The position numbers and the translations under genes were made by a program. This document shows, in pieces, positions 1 through 7,089 of a stretch of 64,000 nt of DNA. Origin of the DNA: Beijerinckiaceae bacterium (GTDB lineage: Bacteria > Pseudomonadota > Alphaproteobacteria > Rhizobiales > Beijerinckiaceae); the NCBI GenBank assembly GCA_947452005.1, contig CANGBC010000007.1, positions 1 through 64,000 of the forward strand. Direction: 5' to 3'. The notes beneath the pieces are model-generated. The model saw only the letters and a program-made list of their open reading frames with translations. It had not been told where the DNA came from and ran no database searches. Position 1 is the stretch's first letter, and each line of letters begins with the position of its first letter.

Positions 1-1077
1 GCGCAGGGCTGGCATTGGCGCGCGGTGCGCTCATGGGATCGCAGTGCTGTGTCGGGCCTCGTGCAGGCTGTGTTGCTGCTGGTGCTGCAATTGGGGATGC
101 TGGGCACAGGCCTGTGGCTGTGGACGCAGGGGCGCGCCACACCCGGCGATATCGCGAGCCTCATTGCCACGCAATTTCTGATCACCGGCTATTTGCGCGA
201 CATTGCCCAGCATGTGCGCTCCGTGCAGCGCACGGTGAACGACATGGATGATGTGCTCGAGTTTCGCAATGCGCAGTTGCAAGTGGCGGATCAGCCCAAT
301 GCCAAGCCCTTGCAGGTGGCGCAGGGTGCGATTGCTTTTGAGCGCGTGACCTTTCGCTACAAAAGCGCCAGTGCGCCACTCTATGAAAATTTCTCGCTGC
401 AGATTCCAGCCGGACAAAAGGTCGGGTTGGTTGGCACATCGGGTGCTGGCAAATCCACTTTCGTGAAATTGATTCAGCGGCTTTATGACGTCGATCACGG
501 ACGCATTCTGATTGATGGGCAGGATATTGCCCATGTCACGCAAGCCTCGTTGCGCAATGCGGTCGGCCTTGTGCCGCAAGAGCCGGTGCTCTTTCACCGC
601 TCGATTGCCGAAAACATTGCTTATGGTCGGCCCGGTGCCAGCGAAGACGAAATTATTGAGGCGGCGCGTCTGGCCCATGTCGATGATTTCGTGCGCGGTC
701 TGCCCAAGGGCTACAAAACGCTGGTGGGCGAGCGCGGCGTGAAACTGTCGGGCGGCGAGCGCCAGAGGGTCGCCATTGCGCGCGCCATTCTGGCGGCCAC
801 GCCGATCCTCATTCTGGATGAGGCGACATCCTCGCTCGACTCGCTATCCGAGACTTATATCCGCGAGGCGATGGACCGGCTGGCGGAGGGCCGCACAACG
901 CTGGTCATCGCGCATCGGCTCTCGACCGTGCAGCGGCTGGATCGGATCTTGGTTTTTGATCGGGGGCATATTGTCGAGGACGGCACCCACAAAAGCCTGA
1001 TGGCGCGCGAAAACGGGGCCTATCGCCGCTTGGTCGAGACGCAATCGGGCGGCTTTTTGGTGGATGCGGCGCAGTAG
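1..1077 (+). CDS. ABC exporter subunit (membrane plus ATPase domains), 5' end outside window
   Basis: The reading frame is open from the first base, so the N-terminus lies outside the window. What remains is the last part of a membrane domain (hydrophobic stretch at about nt 60-125) followed by a complete ABC ATPase. Visible motifs are Walker A GTSGAGKST (about nt 433), a Q-loop in VPQEPVLF, the signature LSGGERQRVAIARA, Walker B ILILDEATS and the switch histidine in AHRLST. A fused membrane-ATPase layout with the ATPase at the C-terminus is typical of homodimeric exporters of the MsbA/Atm1 type that move lipids, peptides or drugs out of the cytoplasm. The substrate cannot be read from the sequence. 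The gene ends 235 bp before pyrE and is separated from it by an inverted-repeat element, so it is probably a separate transcription unit. Confidence 0.9.
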   Translation, partial: AQGWHWRAVRSWDRSAVSGLVQAVLLLVLQLGMLGTGLWLWTQGRATPGDIASLIATQFLITGYLRDIAQHVRSVQRTVNDMDDVLEFRNAQLQVADQPNAKPLQVAQGAIAFERVTFRYKSASAPLYENFSLQIPAGQKVGLVGTSGAGKSTFVKLIQRLYDVDHGRILIDGQDIAHVTQASLRNAVGLVPQEPVLFHRSIAENIAYGRPGASEDEIIEAARLAHVDDFVRGLPKGYKTLVGERGVKLSGGERQRVAIARAILAATPILILDEATSSLDSLSETYIREAMDRLAEGRTTLVIAHRLSTVQRLDRILVFDRGHIVEDGTHKSLMARENGAYRRLVETQSGGFLVDAAQ

Positions 1078-1096
1078 CGCGATCCCGTCCCCCTCC

Positions 1097-1235
1097 CCCT
1101 CCCCCTTGAGGGGAGGGGCTAGGGGTGGGGGTCGCGCGGTCTAGCAGAACTGCGCCTCACAAGACGATGAAGATTGCACGACCCCCACCCCGCTCGGGCT
1201 GAAGCCCGAGTCGTCCCTCCCCTCAAGGGGGAGGG
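1097..1235. repeat. Large intergenic inverted repeat
   Basis: Two nested pairs of arms are exact complements: 1097-1117 with 1215-1235 (21 bp, C/G-rich with a central TTGA/TCAA) and 1122-1134 with 1179-1191 (13 bp, GGGGTGGGGGTCG). The RNA would fold into one long hairpin. A smaller hairpin, CTCGGGCT/AGCCCGAG, lies around 1193-1210. It fills the gap between the ABC exporter and pyrE. Similar C-rich palindromes are dispersed in many alphaproteobacterial genomes; no second copy was seen in this window. Confidence 0.8.
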
Positions 1236-1312
1236 AGGTAAGGGCTGCGCTGTCACCTTGTCTCCAAGGCCAAGCCGCCCTAAACCTCCTCCCAACAGAG
1301 TGAGGGGCCAAA

Positions 1313-1906
1313 ATGACCGAGAACGAGGTTTTGGACGAATTCCGCGCGGCGGGTGCGCTGCTGCAGGGGCATTTCATTTTGACGTCGGGCCTGCGCTCGC
1401 CCGTCTTCCTGCAAAAAATGTTCGTCTTCCAGGACCCCAAGCGCACGGAAAAACTCTGCCGCGCTTTGGCCCAGAAAATTGAATCCATCTACGGCAAGAT
1501 CGACATTGTCGTCGCGCCTGCGGTCGGCGGCATCGTGCCGGGCTATGAGACCGCGCGCCATCTTGGCGCCAAGGCGATTTTTGTTGAGCGCGAGAATGGC
1601 AAATTCGCTTTGCGTCGCGGTTTTCAAATTGATCCGGGTGCCAAGGTGATCATTGTCGAAGACATTATCACCACGGGCCTGTCACTGCGTGAAACGCTGG
1701 AGAGCTTGCAAGAGCATCTGACAGGCGGCGCCAAGATCGTGACAGCGGCGTGCCTGATTGATCGCTCGGGCGGCAAAGCTGATGTCGGTGGCCCGCTGGT
1801 GGCGCTGGCAACGATGGATATTCCCACTTATTCGCCAGACGCGCTGCCCCCTGAGCTGGCTGCCATGCCAGCCATCAAGCCGGGTAGCCGTGGCCTGAAG
1901 GCCTGA
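1313..1906 (+). CDS. pyrE: Orotate phosphoribosyltransferase
   Basis: Transfers the phosphoribosyl group from PRPP to orotate to give orotidine 5'-phosphate, the fifth step of de novo pyrimidine synthesis in the cytoplasm. The 197-residue product has the expected length. The PRPP-binding signature is clear as [13 protein letters not shown], and an upstream segment [15 protein letters not shown] contains the basic residues typical of the mobile catalytic loop. The ATG at 1313 is preceded by GAGGGG at a good distance. pdxJ follows after only 14 bp, so the two are probably co-transcribed, an arrangement common in Hyphomicrobiales. Confidence 0.96.
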   Translation: MTENEVLDEFRAAGALLQGHFILTSGLRSPVFLQKMFVFQDPKRTEKLCRALAQKIESIYGKIDIVVAPAVGGIVPGYETARHLGAKAIFVERENGKFALRRGFQIDPGAKVIIVEDIITTGLSLRETLESLQEHLTGGAKIVTAACLIDRSGGKADVGGPLVALATMDIPTYSPDALPPELAAMPAIKPGSRGLKA

Positions 1907-1920
1907 TCGGAGTTTTGGAG

Positions 1921-2670
1921 ATGAGCGCAGCACGGCTTCGCCTTGGCGTAAATGTCGATCACATTGCCACCGTGCGCAATGCGCGCGGCGGCGCTGTGCC
2001 TGATCCTGTGCGCGGTGCTTTGCTGGCGATTGAAGCGGGCGCCGATGGCATCACCGCGCATTTGCGCGAAGATCGTCGTCACATTCGCGATGACGATATC
2101 GCGCGCCTGATGGCCAGCCTGTCCAAGCCGCTCAATTTTGAAATGGCCGCCACCGATGAAATGGTCGCCATTGCGCTGAAGACCAAGCCGCATGCCGCCT
2201 GTCTCGTGCCCGAAAAGCGCAGCGAGCGCACGACCGAGGGTGGGCTCGATGTCATCGGCGGGCATGATCATGTGAAGGCCGCGACCACCAGGTTGAAGGC
2301 AGCAGGCATTCGCGTGTCGCTGTTCATCGAACCATCCGTTGAATCCTTGCAGGCCGCCGTCTCCATCGGCGCGCCGGTGGTGGAATTGCACACGGGCTCT
2401 TGGTGCGAGGCGGTGACCGAAGGCTCCGCCAAAGCCGAGCATGAATTCGAGCGCATCAAAATCGCCGCAGCCAAAGCCGCCGAGCTGGGGCTTGAGTGCC
2501 ACGCAGGCCACGGGCTGGATTATGCCACCGCCAAGCGCATTGCCGCCCTGCCGCAGATCATCGAGCTCAACATCGGCCATTTCCTGATGGGCGAGGCTTT
2601 GTTTGTTGGCCTGCCAGAAGCCATCCGCACCATGCGCCAGGCTATGGATGAGGGCCGGGCAGGGGCTTAA
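1921..2670 (+). CDS. pdxJ: Pyridoxine 5'-phosphate synthase
   Basis: Condenses 1-deoxyxylulose 5-phosphate with 3-amino-2-oxopropyl phosphate to make pyridoxine 5'-phosphate, the ring-closing step of DXP-dependent vitamin B6 synthesis. The N-terminus [18 protein letters not shown] carries the conserved NVDHIATVR motif, and ELHTGSW and ECHAGHGL are further family motifs of the TIM barrel. The 249-residue length is normal. I place the start at the ATG at 1921 rather than the TTG six bases earlier, because CGGAG at 1908-1912 is at the right distance from the ATG. In relatives acpS often follows pdxJ; here a vapBC pair follows instead. Confidence 0.95.
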   Translation: MSAARLRLGVNVDHIATVRNARGGAVPDPVRGALLAIEAGADGITAHLREDRRHIRDDDIARLMASLSKPLNFEMAATDEMVAIALKTKPHAACLVPEKRSERTTEGGLDVIGGHDHVKAATTRLKAAGIRVSLFIEPSVESLQAAVSIGAPVVELHTGSWCEAVTEGSAKAEHEFERIKIAAAKAAELGLECHAGHGLDYATAKRIAALPQIIELNIGHFLMGEALFVGLPEAIRTMRQAMDEGRAGA

Positions 2671-2684
2671 CGCGCTCGCCGCAG

Positions 2685-2718
2685 TTTGTATTTACAAATT
2701 CATATTTTTGTATTTACA
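2685..2718 (+). promoter_or_regulatory. Direct-repeat operator candidate upstream of vapBC
   Basis: The 12-mer TTTGTATTTACA occurs twice, at 2685-2696 and 2707-2718, 22 bp apart or about two helical turns. Each copy contains a TGTA..TACA half-symmetric core. The second copy ends 20 bp before the antitoxin ATG. Repeated palindromic half-sites in this position are typical of operators bound by the antitoxin or toxin-antitoxin complex in autoregulated vapBC loci. The repeats are seen directly; the binding role is inferred. Confidence 0.6.
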
Positions 2719-2738
2719 TCGGCAGGCAGGAGGCTGTC

Positions 2739-2975
2739 ATGCCCATGAACATCCGCGATCCGCGTGCTGAAGAGCTGGCGCGCAAATTGGCGACGCTGCG
2801 CAACAGCACCATGACGCGCGTCGTGATCGAGGCGCTGGAAACCGAGCTCGCAAGAGAAAAGCGCAAGCGCCCGCTCCGGGACAGGGTTGCTGACCTCAGA
2901 GGTCGGCATTTGGGCGCGACAGTGCCCGGTGGCGATCTGAGCCGGGCGCAGATTGACGACCTTTGGGGCTCCTGA
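2739..2975 (+). CDS. vapB: VapB-type antitoxin (PSK/Rv0623-like)
   Basis: A 78-residue protein predicted to bind and neutralise the downstream VapC toxin and to repress the operon. The N-terminus MNIRDPRAEELARKLA followed by a short spacer and MTRVVIEALETELARE matches the ribbon-helix-helix-like pattern of the Rv0623/PSK family. The charged C-terminal half would wrap around the toxin. A strong AGGAGG lies just upstream of the ATG at 2739. The TGA stop overlaps the toxin ATG (TGATG), which couples their translation. Confidence 0.85.
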   Translation: MPMNIRDPRAEELARKLATLRNSTMTRVVIEALETELAREKRKRPLRDRVADLRGRHLGATVPGGDLSRAQIDDLWGS

Positions 2976-3379
2976 TGTTTGTCGACGCCTCGGCCATCGT
3001 CGCCATACTGAATAATGAGCCTGAAGCGGAAGCCTTTTTGGGCATTCTGGACAGCCAAGATGGTTTCATCACCTCGCCTTTGGCCGTGCTGGAAGCCGTC
3101 ATCCGCATGGCGTCTGTCATGGGCGAAAGCGTGGACAAGGCGCGTGCTCTGGTTGAGGAATTTCTGCAAGAGGCCGAGATCGCCATTCACCCCGTTGATG
3201 CCGATGTCGGACGTCTGGCGATGGCAGCCTTTGATCGTTACGGTAAAGGCCGCCATCCAGCCCGCTTGAATTTCGGCGATTGTTTTTCCTATGCAATGGC
3301 CCGCCATCACAGGGTCGGGCTGCTCTACAAGGGAAATGACTTTGCGCAGACTGATTTGGCTGGACCTTCGCCTTTGTGA
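2975..3379 (+). CDS. vapC: VapC-type PIN-domain ribonuclease toxin
   Basis: A 134-residue PIN-domain protein, predicted to be an Mg2+-dependent endoribonuclease that arrests translation when not held by VapB. Conserved acidic residues are visible: Asp4 in MFVDASAIVAIL, Glu in SPLAVLEAV, and Asp in NFGDCFSYAMA with the PARLNFGDC context typical of the family. The start is set at the ATG at 2975 because it overlaps the antitoxin stop; an upstream TTG in frame has no such logic. The pair sits between pdxJ and lepB. Confidence 0.88.
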   Translation: MFVDASAIVAILNNEPEAEAFLGILDSQDGFITSPLAVLEAVIRMASVMGESVDKARALVEEFLQEAEIAIHPVDADVGRLAMAAFDRYGKGRHPARLNFGDCFSYAMARHHRVGLLYKGNDFAQTDLAGPSPL

Positions 3380-3481
3380 ACGCGCTCTTCCATAGGGGGG
3401 GCGCAATCGCTATAGCTCTTCTCTCTTTGGGGCGCCGTGCGCCCGCTGACCGCGATTCGCGGGTCAAATGCAGGATTTTCC

Positions 3482-4264
3482 ATGAGCGGTCCAGTCGAAT
3501 TGGGCACCAAAAAAGTGAAAGCTGATGAAGGCGGCATTGTCGAGACGATCAAGGTCGTCATTCAGGCACTGCTCATTGCACTCGTTGTGCGCACGCTGCT
3601 CTTTCAGCCGTTCAACATTCCGTCCGGTTCGCTGATCCCGACGCTGTTGATCGGCGATTATCTGTTCGTCTCCAAATACAGCTACGGCTATTCGAAATTC
3701 TCGGTGCCTTTCGCGCCCGATCTGTTTGCCGGTCGTATCTGGGGCAGCGAGCCCAAGCGCGGTGATATCGCCGTTTTCAAATTGCCCAGCGACGGTTCCA
3801 CCGATTACATCAAGCGCGTGATTGGACTGCCGGGCGACAAGATTCAGATGGTGCAGGGCCGTCTGTTGATCAACGGGCAAGTTGTACCGCGTGAGCCTGT
3901 GCAAAAAATCCACACACGCGATGCCTTTGGCCGCGATGTGGACGTGCCCACGTACAAAGAAACATTGCCCGGCGGCGTGTCGCATCTCATCATCGAGCGC
4001 GATGGTGACACGGGCTATTATGACAACACCAAAATTTATGAGGTGCCGGCCGGCCATTATTTCATGATGGGCGACAATCGCGACAATTCCACCGATTCAC
4101 GTGTCGGCCAAAATGAAGGCGGCGTGGGTCCTGTGCCGTTTGAGAATTTCGTGGGCCGTGCCGAAGTCATCTTCTTCTCGGTTGAAGAGGGCGATGCGGC
4201 TTGGCAATTCTGGAAATGGCCGTGGAGTGTGCGCTGGAGCCGTCTCCTCCAGCCGGTGCGCTGA
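3482..4264 (+). CDS. lepB: Signal peptidase I
   Basis: Membrane-bound Ser/Lys protease that removes signal peptides from exported proteins. A single N-terminal membrane segment (IKVVIQALLIALVVRTLLF) precedes the catalytic region. The nucleophile is Ser50 in PSGSLIPTL and the general base Lys111 in DYIKRVIGLPGD; MMGDNRDNSTDSR is the conserved C-terminal box. The residue after the catalytic Ser is Leu, where most family members have Met. The 260-residue length fits. Start at the ATG at 3482 is supported by AGGA seven bases upstream; the GTG at 3437 would add 15 residues with no ribosome-binding site. First gene of a lepB-rnc-era run. Confidence 0.95.
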   Translation: MSGPVELGTKKVKADEGGIVETIKVVIQALLIALVVRTLLFQPFNIPSGSLIPTLLIGDYLFVSKYSYGYSKFSVPFAPDLFAGRIWGSEPKRGDIAVFKLPSDGSTDYIKRVIGLPGDKIQMVQGRLLINGQVVPREPVQKIHTRDAFGRDVDVPTYKETLPGGVSHLIIERDGDTGYYDNTKIYEVPAGHYFMMGDNRDNSTDSRVGQNEGGVGPVPFENFVGRAEVIFFSVEEGDAAWQFWKWPWSVRWSRLLQPVR

Positions 4265-4268
4265 GATT

Positions 4269-4982
4269 ATGCCGCGTCTCGTCAAACCTCCGATTGCTGA
4301 TCTTGAAGCGACCATGGGCCATGTGTTCAAGGATCGGTTGTTGCTGAACCGCGCGCTCACCCATGTGAGCGCTGTGCCAAGTGATGCGGCGCGTAGTGAG
4401 ACCTATCAGCGCCTCGAATTTCTGGGCGACCGTGTGCTGGGTCTGGCCATTTCGGACATGTTGTGCGCGGCTTTTCCGCAAGCGGCGGAAGGCGAATTGT
4501 CGCGCCGTTTGGCGGATCTCGTGCGCAAGGAAAGTTGCGCGGAAGTCGCTGTCGAATGGGGTGTCGGCCCGCATCTGAAATTGGGCGACGGCGAAGCCCA
4601 GACGGGCGGGCGCAAAAAGGTCGCAATATTGGGCGATGTTTGCGAAGCCTTGATTGCGGCGGTGTTTCTGGATGCCGGTTTTGATACGGCACGTGAGGTT
4701 GTTGCAAAAGCCTGGACCGCGCGCATGCATGCGCCGCGCCGCCCCTTGCGTGATCCCAAAACAGCTTTGCAAGAATGGGCGCAGGCGCGCGGCAAACCGA
4801 CGCCCGTCTATCGAGAAATTTCGCGCACAGGTCCGGCGCATGCGCCGGTCTTTGTGATCGCGGTGGAAGTTGAAGATTTGAGTCCTGCCGAAGCCACAGG
4901 GGCCTCCAAGCGCATTGCCGAACAATCGGCGGCGCAGGTCTTTTTGGAACGGGAAGGCGTATGGGAAAAGGCGACAGCATGA
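4269..4982 (+). CDS. rnc: Ribonuclease III
   Basis: Cleaves double-stranded RNA, including the 30S rRNA precursor. The catalytic domain carries the signature YQRLEFLGDRVLGLAIS and the second acidic cluster GDVCEALIAAVFLD; the C-terminal third (from about KTALQEWAQARGKPTP) is the double-stranded RNA-binding domain. The product is 237 residues. The ATG at 4269 lies four bases after the lepB stop; a longer upstream open frame overlaps lepB and is rejected. Its stop overlaps the era start as ATGA, so the two are translationally coupled. Confidence 0.95.
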   Translation: MPRLVKPPIADLEATMGHVFKDRLLLNRALTHVSAVPSDAARSETYQRLEFLGDRVLGLAISDMLCAAFPQAAEGELSRRLADLVRKESCAEVAVEWGVGPHLKLGDGEAQTGGRKKVAILGDVCEALIAAVFLDAGFDTAREVVAKAWTARMHAPRRPLRDPKTALQEWAQARGKPTPVYREISRTGPAHAPVFVIAVEVEDLSPAEATGASKRIAEQSAAQVFLEREGVWEKATA

Positions 4983-5887
4983 GCGAGACTGAGCAGACAC
5001 GCTGCGGCTTCGTTGCGTTGATCGGCGCGCCCAATGCCGGCAAATCGACGTTGATGAATGCGCTGGTGGGCGCCAAAGTCACCATCGTCTCGCGCAAGGT
5101 GCAAACCACGCGCGCATTGGTGCGTGGCATTGCGCTCGAAGGCGCGGCGCAGATTATCTTTGTCGACACGCCGGGTATTTTTGCCCCCAAGCGTCGGCTG
5201 GATCGCGCCATGGTGACCTCCGCCTGGGGCGGGGCAGGGGATGCCGATGTCATCGCGCTGCTGGTGGATGTGCGCAAAGGCATTACGGAAGAAGTTGAAG
5301 CGATCCTCGCCAAACTGCCCGACGTGCGCGCGCCCAAAGTGCTGATCCTCAACAAGACCGATGCGATTGATCCGCCGCGCCTGTTGAAACTGGCAGCGGA
5401 CCTCAACGAGAAATTCCGTTTCACCGACACATTCATGATCTCGGCTTTGAAGAACCGTGGTCTTGATCATCTGCGCTCGAAACTGGCTGCCATGATGGCG
5501 CCCGGTCCTTGGCTCTATCCAGAAGACCAAGTGTCAGACGCCCCGCTGCGGTCGTTGGCTGCTGAAATCACGCGCGAGAAATTGTTCGAGCGGCTGCATG
5601 ATGAATTGCCATACGAATCCACGGTTGAGACCGACATGTGGAGCGAGCAGCCCGATGGATCGGCGCGTGTTGAGCAGACGATTTTTGTGGCGCGCGAGGG
5701 ACACAAGAAAATTGTCATTGGCGAGGGTGGTCGCACGATCAAATCGATTGGCACGGCTGCACGCAAAGACATTATGGAAGCGGCGGAAACCAAGATCCAC
5801 CTCTTCCTCTTCGTCAAAGTTCGCGAGAACTGGAGCGAGGATCCCGAGCGTTATCGCAACATGGGTCTTGAATTTCCCAGAAGCTGA
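4979..5887 (+). CDS. era: GTPase Era
   Basis: GTP-binding protein that binds 16S rRNA near its 3' end during 30S assembly. G1 GAPNAGKST, G3 DTPG and G4 NKTD are all present, and the C-terminal KH domain shows GEGGRTIKSIG. Length is 302 residues from the ATG at 4979, which forms an ATGA overlap with rnc; an in-frame ATG at 4961 would start inside the rnc reading frame and is less likely. The rnc-era coupling is widely conserved and links rRNA processing to 30S maturation. Confidence 0.95.
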   Translation: MSETEQTRCGFVALIGAPNAGKSTLMNALVGAKVTIVSRKVQTTRALVRGIALEGAAQIIFVDTPGIFAPKRRLDRAMVTSAWGGAGDADVIALLVDVRKGITEEVEAILAKLPDVRAPKVLILNKTDAIDPPRLLKLAADLNEKFRFTDTFMISALKNRGLDHLRSKLAAMMAPGPWLYPEDQVSDAPLRSLAAEITREKLFERLHDELPYESTVETDMWSEQPDGSARVEQTIFVAREGHKKIVIGEGGRTIKSIGTAARKDIMEAAETKIHLFLFVKVRENWSEDPERYRNMGLEFPRS

Positions 5888-5898
5888 AGGAGCGATGA

Positions 5899-6138
5899 AT
5901 GCCCACCTCGCCTCTCACCATGCGCAAGCGGTTTACGGCCTACCGCTATCTGACTGGCCCCGATGATGCCGCTTTCTGTCATCGTGTGACACAGGCCATC
6001 AACGCAGGCTGGTCGCTCTATGGCCCGCCGACGCTGACCTTCGATCCGGTCAAAGGCCGCGTGATCTGCGGTCAGGCGATCACCAAGGATGTTGAGGGTG
6101 AGGATTATTCGCCTGAGATGAAATTGGGAGAGCTTTGA
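5899..6138 (+). CDS. DUF1737-type small protein
   Basis: A 79-residue protein of unknown function. The arrangement YRYLTGPDDAAFCHRV, then GWSLYGPPTLTFDP and VICGQAITKDV, matches the short DUF1737 pattern found in many alphaproteobacteria. There are no membrane segments or signal peptide, so it is probably cytoplasmic. It lies 11 bp after era and is likely the last gene of the lepB-rnc-era transcript; a repeat element follows four bases after its stop. Confidence 0.7.
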   Translation: MPTSPLTMRKRFTAYRYLTGPDDAAFCHRVTQAINAGWSLYGPPTLTFDPVKGRVICGQAITKDVEGEDYSPEMKLGEL

Positions 6139-6141
6139 GTT

Positions 6142-6229
6142 CGTCATTGCGAGCGGAGCGAAGCAATCCAGATGCCTCATTTGAGGCCTATCTGGATTGC
6201 TTCGTCGTTGACGCTCCTCGCAATGACGA
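6142..6229. repeat. Palindromic repeat element, copy 1
   Basis: Begins with CGTCATTGCGAGCGGAGCGA and ends with CTCCTCGCAATGACGA; an internal GCAATCCAGAT/ATCTGGATTGC pair completes a long hairpin. This is one of ten copies in the window. It ends 11 bp before the recO start, so it forms most of the recO leader. Confidence 0.9.
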
Positions 6230-6240
6230 TAGGGGGCAAT

Positions 6241-6957
6241 ATGGAATGGCGTGACCAAGGCCTTGTGATCGGTGTGCGTCGCCATGGCGAGTCGAGCGTC
6301 ATTGCTGAATTGATGACCCGTGCGCATGGTCGTCATCTGGGTCTCGTGCGTTCAGGCCGCTCGCGCTCGATGCAGCCTGTGTTGCAGGCGGGCAATCATG
6401 TCGAAGCCCATTGGCGCGCGCGCATTGAAGAGCATCTGGGCCAATATGTTCTGGAGCCCGCACGGCTGCGCACAGCTGATCTCATGACCTCGCAACTGGC
6501 GCTCCATTGCGTGAGCCATGTGAGTGCCTTGTTGCGGCTGTTGCCCGAGCGCGAGCCGCATGAAAACCTCTATGAGATGGCAACCCTCATCATGGATCAT
6601 CTGCAGGCGCGCGATATTGCGCCAGCTTTGGTCGTGCGGTTTGAACTCGCCATTCTGGTGCAGCTTGGCTTTGGTCTGGATTTCTCAGAATGCGCCGCCA
6701 CCGGCGTGCGCGAAGATCTGATCTATGTCTCGCCGAAATCCGGACGCGCCGTGTCGCGCGCCGCTGGCGCGCCTTATGCCGAGCGCATGCTGCCACTGCC
6801 CGATTTTTTGACGCAGGCCGCTTTCAGCACGCAGGTCGAGCGTGATGTCTTGTGCGAGGCCTTTCGCATGACGGGTTATTTTCTCGAGCGCGATATTTTT
6901 GCGGCGCGCGGGCTCGAAATGCCCGCCGCGCGCGCCGCCTATATTGCCAATCTCTGA
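6241..6957 (+). CDS. recO: DNA repair protein RecO
   Basis: Works with RecF and RecR to load RecA onto SSB-coated single-stranded DNA. The N-terminal OB-fold is recognisable from MEWRDQGLVIGVRRHGE and the following GLVRSGRSR; length is 238 residues. I start at the ATG at 6241 (preceded by GGGGG), because the longer open frame upstream simply reads through the palindromic element. The middle has the segment LALHCVSHVSALLRLLPE typical of the helical domain; the C-terminal helices of the family are recognisable but the zinc cysteines of some homologues are not evident. Confidence 0.92.
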   Translation: MEWRDQGLVIGVRRHGESSVIAELMTRAHGRHLGLVRSGRSRSMQPVLQAGNHVEAHWRARIEEHLGQYVLEPARLRTADLMTSQLALHCVSHVSALLRLLPEREPHENLYEMATLIMDHLQARDIAPALVVRFELAILVQLGFGLDFSECAATGVREDLIYVSPKSGRAVSRAAGAPYAERMLPLPDFLTQAAFSTQVERDVLCEAFRMTGYFLERDIFAARGLEMPAARAAYIANL

Positions 6958-7089
6958 GGCGAATCGCTGAGGGGGCTGCGGCATCACCTCCCGCCATGGA
7001 TGGTTTTCCGCGTCTTTCTGGCTCTGCATCGCACTTGGGACAAAAAGGGAACTTGCGGGCCATAGCCGCATCGGTTAACCCCCTGACCC

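Noticed and set aside
1828-2580. Open frame of 250 codons on the minus strand opposite pdxJ
   Set aside because: Antisense shadow of a well-supported gene; no start context or domain features.
4101-4268. Extended N-terminus for rnc beginning inside lepB
   Set aside because: It would add 56 residues unlike RNase III and overlap lepB in another frame; the ATG at 4269 gives normal length.
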